From assembly GCA_029204225.1 (NCBI GenBank), contig CM055098.1, positions 55,250,282-55,314,281 on the forward strand: a stretch of 64,000 nt of DNA, in the 5' to 3' direction. This document shows, piece by piece, positions 47,901 to 56,597 of the stretch. The notes beneath the pieces were generated by a model. The model made no database searches and had not been told where the DNA came from. It saw only the letters and a program-made list of their open reading frames with translations. Source of the DNA: Diphasiastrum complanatum (taxonomy: Eukaryota; Streptophyta; Lycopodiopsida; Lycopodiales; Lycopodiaceae). Numbering within the stretch: position 1 is the first letter of the stretch; each line of letters starts with the position of its first letter. The position numbers were made by a program, and so were the translations under genes.

Positions 47901-50900
47901 CTTGCGTCTATATGCCTTGATTCACAGATATCGTATTCGGTGGTCATTCCTGGTTTCATTGATATTGAGGCCGTATACCTTGGTGGTATTTCTACTATTG
48001 CTTTTGCGCCTACCTCAGATAGCCCTCCTAGTTTGGTGGTTGGTGCAGTATCTTCTCCGTTGGTCTCTATATCTCCATCTCTTGAGTCCGTTATGGCCGA
48101 TGTTCCTGCTGATTTCTACGGGGTTCTTCACAGGTCCACGTTTGCTGGTTCCCTCGCTATTGGTGATCAGGTTGTATCTTCTTTCGCTTTATTCCATGGA
48201 TCTCTGCTTGAGGTTTGTGATTTGCCTCATGATATTTCTACGGTTCCTGACATGATTCATGAGCCTTTCGCCCTTACCATTATACATTTTCCATCCGAGG
48301 ATATTTGCCAGATGGTCACTATTACTTATCTAGGGTATTTATATGCTGGGATCTTTCTAGATGAGTATACGAGGATCCTTCAGTCTCCTTGTGTTTCTAC
48401 ATATAGGTTTCCTACAGTCCATGCCGATGCTATGGCTATATGGCATTCCTGGTTATTACATATAGCTTGGTTTTCATTTGGACCTGTTGATTGGTGCTGG
48501 TTTTTCCATATTACTGATCACCTATGGTGCCGATATCTCTATGATTATGCATGTGGCTCTCTATGTGTTCCTTGGATTGTTGCTCATTGTCAGGCTTGGC
48601 ATATACTGATGGCTTGGGTTATTGTTACTGTTTGTCCGGGTGATCTTCAGGTTCCCCGTCATTTCGGGTTGTTCCATATCGCTTGGTCTCCGATGCTGAG
48701 TTGCCACTTTGTTCTGGTGTTCTGAGACCATCAGGGTACCTTGAGAGAGTTCCTTCTCCTCTCTTGGATAGTTTATGGGGATGGTGCTGCCATATACTTC
48801 AGTGTTGCTCATATGTGCTTTGATATTCATTCCCAAATATGTGTGGATATTGCTCCGATGCTTGCTACTGATGTTGCAGATCCTGTTCCTCGTTCCAGTG
48901 CATTTCTTCGATTCCTCACTTGTGCGCCTGGTCTGTACTTTGGGATTACACTTGCAGCCAGTTTCAATGGGTCATCCGATTCTCCATCCGTTTTTAGTGT
49001 ATCCTATAATGGATTGGTATGTCCATATGCGGTCTTTCTGGATGAGTTTTTCGACTACAGTTTTTCAATTGGGGCCTCTACTATTTCTAGATTTGTTGCT
49101 ACTGTTTTTATGCATCATGTCGTTTTAGATGATGCATTGATTTCTTGGACCTTCTGGAGCTTTTGGCATGCTGCTCTTCTCGTGATATGGGCCTTGAGGG
49201 TACCGTGTGCCGTTGCTACTTCTCATTCATGGGCCATGCTGCTCTTCTCGTGATATGGGCCTTGAGGGTACCGTGTGCCGTTGCTACTTCTCATTCATGG
49301 GCCTTATGGATACCTTGGGCTTTTGACCATGCTCGTGCATATTTCTCCATTTTAGCTATCCTTTGTCAGGATGATCTCTTTATGCTCCATGTTTCCTGGC
49401 ATATCGCTTGCTTTTCCTTGCTGTTACAGCGTGCCTGTTATCCTGCTTATGTTCCTACTCTTTGGTGCTGGTCTTCCGATGCTGCTATCTTTTCTTGGGG
49501 CACCTTGCACATATGGTTGATGGTTACGTGTATGATGCGACTATTCGCGATGAGTGTCCATCTCTTTTTCAGTTTCCTTATTGGCTTCCCATTGCTGATG
49601 CAGTTCTACCTTCTCGGGCCTTTTGGATACCTTGGTATGATGTCCCTATCTTTTGGACTGATCCTCTACTAGCTTGGGCATTACGGATACCTTGGCATTC
49701 CTAATTGCTGCTTGATCATCTTCTGGTTCCTTGGCATTCCTGGCTGTTCCATATGGCTTGGTTTCTGATGACGCGGCCGAGATGTTCCCTTCGTCGCCAT
49801 GATGTTGATCCTGAGTTGTTCCCTTTCTTACCAGCTGCCATCACCAGGTTCGCTTTCACCATAGTCGACGCTGCCGACAGATTCAGTTTTTCTTGAGAGT
49901 GGGATGGTCGTCCTCTTGAGGAGGCCACTTGGGAGCCTATTGATGTGTTTTATCATACACCATTATTGGCAGATCAGGCTCGAGCCCTCATGGCTTTACT
50001 TCTCTCCTCTACTACAGATGTCATTGTAGATGTTCCCTCTGCTTCATGATTCGGCTAGCTATGACTATTCTTTATTGTCGTATTTGCTTAGTACTTGCTT
50101 TACACAGTTATGATGCTTTTGGGGTATCTGTTGTGACGACTTATGTCCTCTCCATCGGTATTTCCATTAGTTCGTGATTTTTCAGTATTTAGCATGCTTA
50201 CATTATTGTTTTAGATAGTCATTATGCTTGCTAGCCGGTGGAGGGCTTTGTTTTTTTGCAGGGGAGAGTTATAGACTTGGCTCATTACATTCGCCGCGTC
50301 CATTCTTTTATTGTTATTATGCATAAGCAGGCCTAAGGGCCCTTTTTATTCATATATTGGCCTTGGGCCCTATTTGGTTATATTTTTCCAATCTTTGAAA
50401 CTTTTTATGTCCTACTTTGTAGTAACCAGAATGAACACATGACCCTATTTCCTTCAATGACTCACTACTAGGAAGATAGATCTACAATCAAACCTTGAAA
50501 ATATAAAATCCTCTCCAAGACGGAGCCAAAAATACTGGTAATTAGGGTTTTTTGTTCTGTTTGAAGATTGATGAAACCAGCTGCGAGAAGGATCAAGACA
50601 ATTCTAGCACCCACTATAGAATCTAGACAATGATCTGTTTTCTGGTGGTAATAATCACCTTCTCCCTACTTGAAAAGTGCTCTAATACCAAGTTTCAATC
50701 AAAAATCACAAATAGCATAGAGATGGGAGAGACAGCAAATCAAAGGAGAACCTCTTTGACACATGACACCAAGTTACTCTAACTTTTCTAAGCTCCTGAA
50801 TTATTGCCTGCCTTCAAATGAGCTTCATAGCTCTGTTTATAGTCTCTTGAGAGCCTAATTTTGGCCTGATTGAACCGCATTACTAGAGCCTTCTCTTTAG

Positions 50901-51836
50901 GGAGCTCACTGCTTAGAGCCTATGGTAAAAGATATTTCCATCCTTATGACAATTAGTATGCTGCAGAAATCTGCAGGTGCAAACACACAAATGGTATCTC
51001 ATAAACTCCAAATATGAAGTGCCTAGCAAATGACCATGTAGAACCCTAATAACTTGCATATAACTCAACAGAAAATATAAGTAGAGCCTGGAAACTGGTT
51101 AACATAATAATAAACTTGTATCTTAAAAATTTCCACGCTACAAGAAATTAGATTAACACTCTTAATTGTTGGATTTATCTGAAGTTACAGCTAAAGGGAT
51201 CTAAAATATATGACAGCCTAAGCTTTCTTTTCAACCTTACCGGAACAAAAAGGCTCGATCAATCTCTCAAAAACTTCATCGCCAAGATTACGACGAACAA
51301 ACTCCTCGACTGATTCCTCCCGACCCTGAGAGTTTTCCCAGAAAAGTTAGCATGCTAGAAAATGTACTTGAAGATTCTCTAGATGACAAAGTAGACAAGG
51401 GCTTCATTGTTCTGTTAAAAGGAAAAATGAAATCCTTTATGAATGCCTTGATCAGCATTGCATTGGGCATGCACATTATTATATGAACAGAACAGATTGA
51501 AATTCACGCTCGTGTAGGCCTCGGTCTCCAGATTCAAACAAAAAAGCTTTAAAATCACTGAATGGCTAGTAGTGTCACAGAAAAATCTGCTTAACTCATT
51601 TCCAAAGATATAACTAGGTCTAGAAATCATGCAGATGGCAAGTTCTGTACTGGAGGAGAGGGGCGAAAGCCTAGTGCACCAAAACCAGCACGAAGCTTGC
51701 CAAGGGTGCTCATAAGGTCAAAAAACAGTAAATCTGCTGGCCCAGCAGGTACTGGTCTAAGTTTGCCTTCCCATAGAACAAAACGTGGAGCATTCGGATC
51801 CCCAAGTACCAGCTCATCCTTCAATCCACTGTCCAC
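32931..51836 (-). CDS. Protoporphyrinogen IX oxidase, plastid type (8 of probably 9 exons, 3' part)
   Basis: This enzyme oxidises protoporphyrinogen IX to protoporphyrin IX in plastid heme and chlorophyll synthesis. Minus-strand exons are 51836-51651, 51325-51241, 37931-37784, 37660-37580, 37457-37286, 35718-35559, 35403-35300 and 33230-32931. They join in phase through GT/AG sites to 411 codons plus TAA. Family landmarks in order are [31 protein letters not shown] and [47 protein letters not shown] and [11 protein letters not shown] follow. The FAD-contacting C-terminus is [18 protein letters not shown]. The transit peptide and the N-terminal GxGxxG nucleotide-binding segment (roughly 120-130 residues) are absent and must lie upstream, beyond 64000 or undetected. 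One intron is 13.3 kb and full of nested retrotransposons. No frameshift was found in the exons seen. Confidence 0.93.
33231..35299 (-). other. 2.1-kb intron of the oxidase gene
   Basis: This intron separates the last two exons. It has no recognisable domain. A region at about 34570-35120 starts TGTTATGTCCCTAG and might be a decayed LTR, but no end or partner was found. Confidence 0.5.
36065..36270. repeat. Degenerate short repeats in oxidase intron
   Basis: At least six variants of TTCCCAGCTA(C/T)(G/A)G(G/A)TTT or TTTCTAGCTACA follow each other at about 25-30 base spacing, inside the intron between 35719 and 37285. Confidence 0.6.
38820..39360 (-). pseudogene. Decayed Ty3/gypsy reverse transcriptase fragment
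   Basis: Broken minus-strand frames give the RT fingers ([21 protein letters not shown]), a shifted palm stretch ([15 protein letters not shown], corresponding to FxxMPFGLxNAP), and a thumb-like remnant. It lies between exons of the oxidase gene. No LTRs were recognised around it. Confidence 0.75.
40837..41338 (+). repeat. 5' LTR of nested copia element
   Basis: A 502-bp LTR with TG...CA ends, followed directly by a tRNA-iMet-type primer site. It contains three tandem-like copies of an AATAGTCAAGTAGTT motif (about 41070-41145) and a TATATATATG motif near 41162. Confidence 0.95.
41944..43430 (+). pseudogene. Copia gag, zinc knuckle, protease and pre-integrase
   Basis: Gag starts at the ATG at 41944 ([25 protein letters not shown]) and shifts frame near 42010 and again near 42440. 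The middle frame (42200-42478) has the copia gag core ([20 protein letters not shown]). The zinc knuckle [14 protein letters not shown] lies near 42635-42675. The frame at 42730-43512 has the aspartic protease active site ([12 protein letters not shown]) and the pre-integrase HARFGHLN. With a further shift, CEGCILGS follows near 43410. Coding then ends where integrase should begin, and an unrelated frame follows. Confidence 0.85.
43440..43940 (+). CDS. Unassigned 166-codon frame in copia element
   Basis: This open frame ([18 protein letters not shown]...) occupies the place of integrase in the nested copia element, directly after the pre-integrase CEGC motif and in a frame continuous with it. 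It is rich in Gln, His and Ser ([20 protein letters not shown]) and has no domain I recognise. It may be a captured fragment, or simply untranslated sequence left after a deletion. No independent promoter is visible. Confidence 0.35.
   Translation: MSSHASSWDSFDDAIVDASLDSLLNFYDENVGQQVQSSSFGHLQPILHHEQSIMLQEQPAEDYGQHGPCWEHFGQQSVEQPITVPCRLLETLQDNKEISYYERKAHASLKSVPLADFFGSTLTLHHDVGTSPILCEQVIDGKIREDVMPKEFGTLFIVLMVRSIFE
44219..44720 (+). repeat. 3' LTR of nested copia element
   Basis: A 502-bp copy of the LTR at 40837-41338, preceded by a polypurine tract and followed by the GGACT target duplication. Confidence 0.95.
44726..45087 (+). repeat. Remainder of the gypsy derivative's 5' LTR
   Basis: Its first about 110 bases match 50277-50387 almost exactly (CTCATTACATTCGCCGCGTCC and onwards). 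It ends near CTTGTAAC just before the primer site at 45089-45100. Confidence 0.85.
45112..45710 (+). repeat. Tandem repeats in retroelement leader
   Basis: Units of about 66-71 bp beginning GATTGGTGGAGGCTGTCCAGC start at 45112, 45183 and 45251. From 45347, a longer 179-bp unit that includes the same motif is present twice (45347-45525 and 45526-45704) with only about ten mismatches. Overlapping open frames across this stretch are by-products of the repeats. Confidence 0.92.
46191..47660 (+). pseudogene. Gypsy gag and protease with in-frame stops
   Basis: One frame runs from the ATG at 46191 through gag and protease, interrupted by stops at 46548, 46803, 47382 and 47526. The gag core is recognisable ([47 protein letters not shown]). 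The protease active site is [13 protein letters not shown] near 47393, with the flap/second-half motif [13 protein letters not shown] near 47610. No RT follows. The stops make a functional product unlikely in this copy. Confidence 0.82.
47661..48725 (+). other. Open but unassigned continuation after protease
   Basis: The protease frame stays open to 48725, making an uninterrupted 398-codon stretch from 47529. The residues beyond about 47750 show no RT, RNase H or integrase motif. The C-terminal part is rich in Trp, His, Cys and Phe ([20 protein letters not shown]), which is unusual for a soluble enzyme and may reflect non-coding repeat sequence read in frame. Confidence 0.4.
48726..49895 (+). 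other. Repeat-bearing replacement segment in gypsy derivative
   Basis: This occupies the place of RT, RNase H and integrase. It contains a perfect 68-bp tandem duplication (49167-49234 and 49235-49302) and several diverged copies of TGGCATTCCTGG...CATAT(A/G)GCTTGG (about 48440, 49690, 49735; a related piece near 48680). No protein domain was recognised. Confidence 0.6.
49896..50049 (+). pseudogene. Chromodomain-like tail of gypsy integrase
   Basis: The frame [14 protein letters not shown] matches the conserved C-terminal chromodomain-type motif of chromovirus integrases and ends at a TGA near 50049. It shows that the element descends from a full chromovirus-like pol whose catalytic part has been lost or replaced. 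Confidence 0.65.
50268..50387 (+). repeat. Truncated 3' LTR of the gypsy derivative
   Basis: It starts GTTATAGACTTGGCTC directly after GGGGAGA. It matches the 5' LTR to GGTTATATTTTT, then breaks into unrelated sequence. Confidence 0.85.
50388..51100 (-). mobile_element. Minus-strand LTR and primer-site remnant
   Basis: On the minus strand TGGTATTAGAGC (50679-50690) is a tRNA-iMet-type primer site. Sequence above it (to about 51100) would be an LTR and sequence below it the leader, cut at 50387 by the gypsy derivative. No LTR start could be fixed and no internal coding sequence is present. Confidence 0.45.
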
Positions 51837-52949
51837 CTGTATTCAAGAAATATTACAACAGAGATAAAAAACTTCTTAGTACCCAGTTAGCATGCAACTT
51901 CAATATTACAAAACAGACTACATCAACCGTGTATATTTTCCACATTTCCTATTCCTAGATCCATTGAACAATTTTTCATTAGCATCACCTCTGAGAAGAA
52001 GATATCTTGAAAGTTGTTAACCAAGCTCTTTCTTAAGCACCAATTGAACTATCAACTCCAGTACATGTTTGTAGCAAAAACCAATCATACATGAGTACAA
52101 GCATATGGTTGTGTAAAATGCACATCCTATACTTTTCTATAAATAAAAGGGAGAGAGAAAAAAGCACACCGATCTTCTTTGCAAATCAGAATACAATACA
52201 ACATGAAAGACCTATGGCTTTTATGGATGCAACTAGTTGCACTGACCATGACTACAAGTGTCATACAGTATGATTGACACTAAACACCTTGACAAGTACA
52301 TCTTCAAAGTAAAATACAAAATATGTACTTATTTCCATGTGTAGATAATACATTTTTGTGCACACAGATGTGCTGTATGTTGCTTTTGATTACAAATTTA
52401 TTAAGTGCATGGATAGAACATCTCACAACTTCTGGCAGCTGACTGTACTGACTATTTAGGGTGATGATTGTACCGCTTACCCAAAAATATCCTTAAGTAG
52501 TCAAAGGGACTGACTGCTCTAGTAAACAAGGAGTGTTTACTCGGCTGATTGTTTACATGCTTTTAGGTCATTTGGGACACCCGAGACCACTGTTGGCACT
52601 TTTGTTGTTATGCTTGTGCCATACAGCGTATAGTATCATTTGGAAAAAAAGCAGCATCGACAATTATCGGCTCAAAACGAGCCATAACTCATTGAAAAAA
52701 GGAGCTTCAGAGCTTTTTGTCCTCACATGTCATATGACGTGAGTTAGGATCTAATTCACAGATTTTGCATCATTGAAACATGAATAGACAACATGTAGGC
52801 TAATTGATCAATCTCTCACGAAGAATGGCTAACTAGCATCACATGAAGTCACAAGACAATAGGTTCTCCCACGAAGAGCCCAAGCAATACTAATCAATAA
52901 GCTGCTGAATAAATGTACAAGTGCCCGATACATACCCCACTAATGGACC

Positions 52950-53234
52950 CTAATGTAGGAATTCAAAAATGAAGGGAGGCAAAGAATATGGAGGGCAAAT
53001 AGTGTGCCCTACTAAGGGCCCCCACTCCACATATGACTCAGTAAATCAAGGCACTTGGCAAGTCAATGTTAGAAGTAAGGCCCAAGGCCAGTCATAAGCA
53101 TAAAAAAGGCTCTGGGGCCTATACATGAATAAAATGTGTGACTAGGAACAAAAGTATAAACAACAGTAAATGTAAAAAGGCCTACAAAATATATGCAGAG
53201 TAGCCTAGTAAGCTTGTAGCCTGTAGTCCATAAC
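52950..53234 (-). repeat. LTR related to that of the gypsy derivative
   Basis: On the minus strand it starts GTTATGGAC after GGGGAGA at 53234. It shares blocks with the LTR at 44726-45087 (GGCCTTGGGCC, GGAGTGGGGGTCC-like, AGGGCACACTATTT(T/G)CCCTCCA). It is clearly the same LTR family but substantially diverged. Confidence 0.75.
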
Positions 53235-54045
53235 TCTCCCCAGCTTGAAGAACATTGCCCCCAATGTGGGCAAAGTAAGAAAAGAACCATTGTGGTAAAG
53301 CAGCCTCAAGATACTCCATCTGGTAACACAATGTCAAAATGAGCAAGAGAATCCTAAGAAGCAATGGTAGCTATAGAATAGCAGCTCATGAGTATCCTAA
53401 CATTCAATATGTGCATAAGCTCTATGGCAAAGGTGGTGCATCCGCAATAGGAATCATCATCTAAAATATAAAGGCATATGGTGGAATTAGGACTATGATT
53501 AGGTGTGTCAGCCTCATGGAAATAAACTACAGTGAAGCAGGAAGGCTGGCGACAATCATGTGCCATATGATCAAGAGTTTTACAATTGAAACATAAACGC
53601 TTCTCACAGATCTCAGGCATCTCAGTAGGTGAGTAGTGATGGGCAAAAACAAGGCGAGGAGATGTTCAATACCACAGTTTTCACAAGCTGGAGGAAAACG
53701 GAGTTTATCTGGACAGCGAATACTAGATTCAGGAGAAAAAGTGGAAGGAGAAGAACTTAAAGGGGTAGGACTAACAGAAGAGATAGAAGAAAGGACAGGA
53801 TGTGAGAAAGAAGCGGACACGGGAAAATAAAGCAGTGGTGAGGGAGATGGCATGAGAGAGACTGAGTGGAAATAAAGAAGACACGTCATAACTAACCCTC
53901 CTCGTAAGCCTGCAACGTAGCGGGAAATGACCTCCAATGTAGAAATATCTAGAAATAGGTAGGAGAGCTCTGTAAAGCGTGTCGTATAAGTAGCCAAGTT
54001 ACCAGTGTGGGTGAGGCCACGAAAAATGTCGCACTGCTAAATAAG
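53235..54045 (-). pseudogene. Gag 3' end and zinc knuckle joined directly to an LTR
   Basis: The minus-strand frame at 53997-53527 gives gag (TRFTELSYLFLDISTLEVISRYVAGL) that aligns with the gag at 46800-47000 on the other strand. The frame at 53620-53354 gives a zinc knuckle CFNCKTLDHMAHDC. Polypurine tract and LTR follow within about 150 bases, so all of pol is gone. A related but separate copy of the gypsy derivative family. Confidence 0.75.
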
Positions 54046-54680
54046 CCACTAAGGATCTTATTACTATGTGTACAACTTGAATGCATCTCTACTTGGGGGG
54101 TCACAAGTTACATCATGACAAAATCAAAGGCCTAGCTATGGAGTATCCTAACCCCAATAGAAGACACAAACCACAAAAGCTGGAGAGAGCTAACGAACAA
54201 ACGACGTAGAACGCCAAAAATACAAATGAATTATTGAAGCTCCTCAGCATATGTGTTGAACTCCAAAAAAGTCGCAATGCCATAGTGCTCAAGCTATATC
54301 TCTCCACTATGCACTTTCTCTCAGATAAAGTGTTGGTCCACCTCAATATGCTTGCATGATACCCTAGATTCTTGGCCAACTATATACAACTATAGGTATC
54401 AAAATACAAAATCGTACGAAACATTTGAGTGGTATGCACATCATCAAGTAGTCACCTCGGCCCTCAATCATATAACCTTGCAAGTAGCCTTTGTATTTGC
54501 CTCTAAATTTAGCCTTGTTGAGGACAATGCCATTTTGACTTGCCCACAAAGGGTGTAAACGGCTTGTTGCTTGTCTGAATGGGAGTAGTTATAGACTTCC
54601 TATATGTTCAATCTCTACAAGGTCTCATGAGCATACTTTGCCAGTGAAATAAAATCAATATTCTTTCCTTTTCTAGAATT

Positions 54681-55531
54681 CTACTCTAAGGCAAAAAAAA
54701 GCAAAACCCAGTTACAACCAATAGGTGGCTTCCCATCTGGAAAGTCCATGAGCTTCCACATGTTTTGCATAATAGAGTCATACTCCTCCTGCACAACATT
54801 TTGCCATACTTTCTCCTTCGCTGCTTTGTAGAATGAACATGGCTCATGTGAAAACAATATGGTACTCTCGTCTCTCTTGATGTTTTTGCCTTTGAGGTCT
54901 TCTTGCTTCTTGGTCATTGCTTCCAAGATTTGCCCCTCGATTGTTTCCCAATACCACCTTGGTAACTTACTAGTTGATGAGGAGGATGGCCAACATGCAT
55001 GCCATGGTATTAGCCTTGTCTTGCAATTCCTTGAGTCGTCAAACGTAGCTTGCTCTTGTGACTCATGAGATACTTGGCTAGCTGCCTCCTCTTTGGAATC
55101 CAAGAGGGGAATGAACTCACTAGTTCCTTGTGTTTCATGCTCTTAAACCTGGGGTGATTGATCTTCATCAAAGATGACATCTCGACTCAAGATCTTTGTC
55201 CTGTTTTTGAGATCATATGGAAGGTAGACTTTTCCTCCTTACTATAACATGGGAATAAACATTCAATTGACTAGGCATCCAACTTTCTCCTTACATTCTC
55301 AGGTATATGTGCACAAGCAATGCACCCAAACTCTCTTAAGAACCCCACTTTGGGGTTGTTGCCAACATGTGCCTCTTCAAGCGTGATTCCTTCAATTGCT
55401 TTTGTTAGGCTCCTATTCAACAAGAATACAACAATATAGACCGCTTCAGCCCAAAAGGAATTTGGCAGCACCTTTGCTTTGAGTGTGCACCTAGCACGCT
55501 TAATAATAGAACTATTCTTTAGCTCAACTAT
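54681..55531 (-). pseudogene. Copia integrase C-terminal half and RT start
   Basis: The frame at 55471-55271 reads LPNSFWAEAV, LLNRSLTKAIEGIT and LREFGCIACAHIP, the usual copia integrase C-terminal part. The frame at 55103-54681 reads SFYKAAKEKVWQNVVQEEYD and PPIGCNWV, the entry to RT. It is directly interrupted at 55531 by the gypsy insertion and resumes at 61745. Confidence 0.85.
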
Positions 55532-55889
55532 TGTTACGAGCTCGTAACCAGTGCCGAACCCTAGAGAACACAGATAGGTCAGATACCACAGTCAGGGTCG
55601 TGTCCAGCGTACATGACCAACAGGGCAAGACAGTGTGAGTAGTGTGCCCCAGCACGGTCCATAGCCATGGCGGGCCTAACACAGCCTAGGGACCCTGTCA
55701 GCAGGATAGGGCCCCCAGTTGGGTCCCGACGTGCAGTCGGCCACGTCAGTGCCACGTGGCCGACACTTGGCAGTAGCATGCTACCAGTCCTCACACTGGG
55801 CTAGGAGGGGCTTACTCTATATCAGGGAGTAGGCAAGGTTGGGTGGATCAGTTAGTGTTTGCCCTACTGTGGTGTTAGGATCTATTACA
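55532..55889 (+). repeat. 5' LTR of the chromovirus (358 bp)
   Basis: It starts TGTTACGAGCTCGTAACC, which includes the perfect 16-bp palindrome GTTACGAGCTCGTAAC, and ends GGATCTATTACA. It carries CACGTGG where the 3' LTR has CACATGG. Confidence 0.97.
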
Positions 55890-55903
55890 CTGGTATCAGA
55901 GCC

Positions 55904-56597
55904 ATCTCCATCCTAGGGAGTTCAGGACAGTAGTAGAGAAAGCTATCAGAAGATAGGAAGTGTTTCTCAGATTCTCAGAGAGGAATAGAGGAGGAGGATC
56001 GCTGTAGGAGCAGCCTTCAAACTTCTGATTTCCACTGAGAAATCACAGTAGCAAGGAGTCAGATTCCAAGTGTAGGTAACTCGCTGAAAAAACAGCTGTT
56101 TCCCACTGAGTTGAGAGGATTCTCTATAGTTTTCCCAGCGAAATTAGAGTAGGAAGAAGCCAGCACCTCCATCGCTGTACAGTCAGAGACCTACATCCGA
56201 TTTCCAGGGAAAAAGTTATTGGTTCTCAGCGAGTTTGAAGCCAAAAAGGAGGAGCAGGGCCAGCGCTGCCAGTACTTCTGAAAATCTGGTTTTTCAACAA
56301 GTTTTTGGGCCCCAACGTCAGAGATTTGGAGCAAGAGGATTCCTATCAGACCAGCGAGCTACTATCATCAAAAAACCGGGAAATTTAGCACCGTTTTGAA
56401 GCTTCAAACTGGCATTTTTCGGAACAGCAGGTCTGAAATTTTGGAGGAAGAGCTGAAAGGGCTTTTCTTGATTCTCTCTGTGGAAGTACAGTTCTCAGAA
56501 AGAGCTAAGTTTTCTTTCCCTCCTTGTACAGTTGTAAATTAGTCTTTTAGACTTTTTTTCCTTCAGAAGTTAAGGTAGCTCTCTTTCAGTTCCGAAG
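55904..56597 (+). other. Untranslated leader of the chromovirus
   Basis: About 690 bases between the primer site and the gag start codon. It has no long open frame, and is expected to contain packaging signals that cannot be located by eye. Confidence 0.7.

Larger units (their letters stand above)
40827..50387 (+). mobile_element. Gypsy derivative with gag and protease but no RT/integrase
   Basis: The 5' LTR is split: GTTATGGACT at 40827-40836, then a copia insertion, then 44726 to about 45087 (LTR about 372 bp). A primer site (CGGTATCAGAGC, 45089-45100) and a repeat-rich leader follow. Gag-protease is at 46191-47660, then a long stretch with no RT, RNase H or integrase motif. A chromodomain-tail remnant, a polypurine tract (GGGGAGA, 50261-50267) and the first 120 bases of the 3' LTR (50268-50387) complete it. 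The 3' LTR stops where the 5' LTR copy continues, so the right end is truncated. The orientation is opposite to the host gene. Confidence 0.82.
37932..51240 (-). other. 13.3-kb oxidase intron filled with nested retroelements
   Basis: The donor is next to FCSG (51241) and the acceptor is before VYAGDP (37931); both phases match, so the two ends belong to one intron. In order from low coordinates it contains a minus-strand gypsy RT remnant, a plus-strand gypsy derivative with a nested copia element, and a minus-strand LTR/primer-site remnant. Stretches 37932-38819 and 39361-40826 have no recognisable content. Confidence 0.85.

Noticed and set aside
46972..48255. Long leucine-rich open frames in a second frame
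   Set aside because: Shadow frames of gag/protease and the following T/C-rich sequence; hydrophobic composition reflects base composition, not real membrane proteins.
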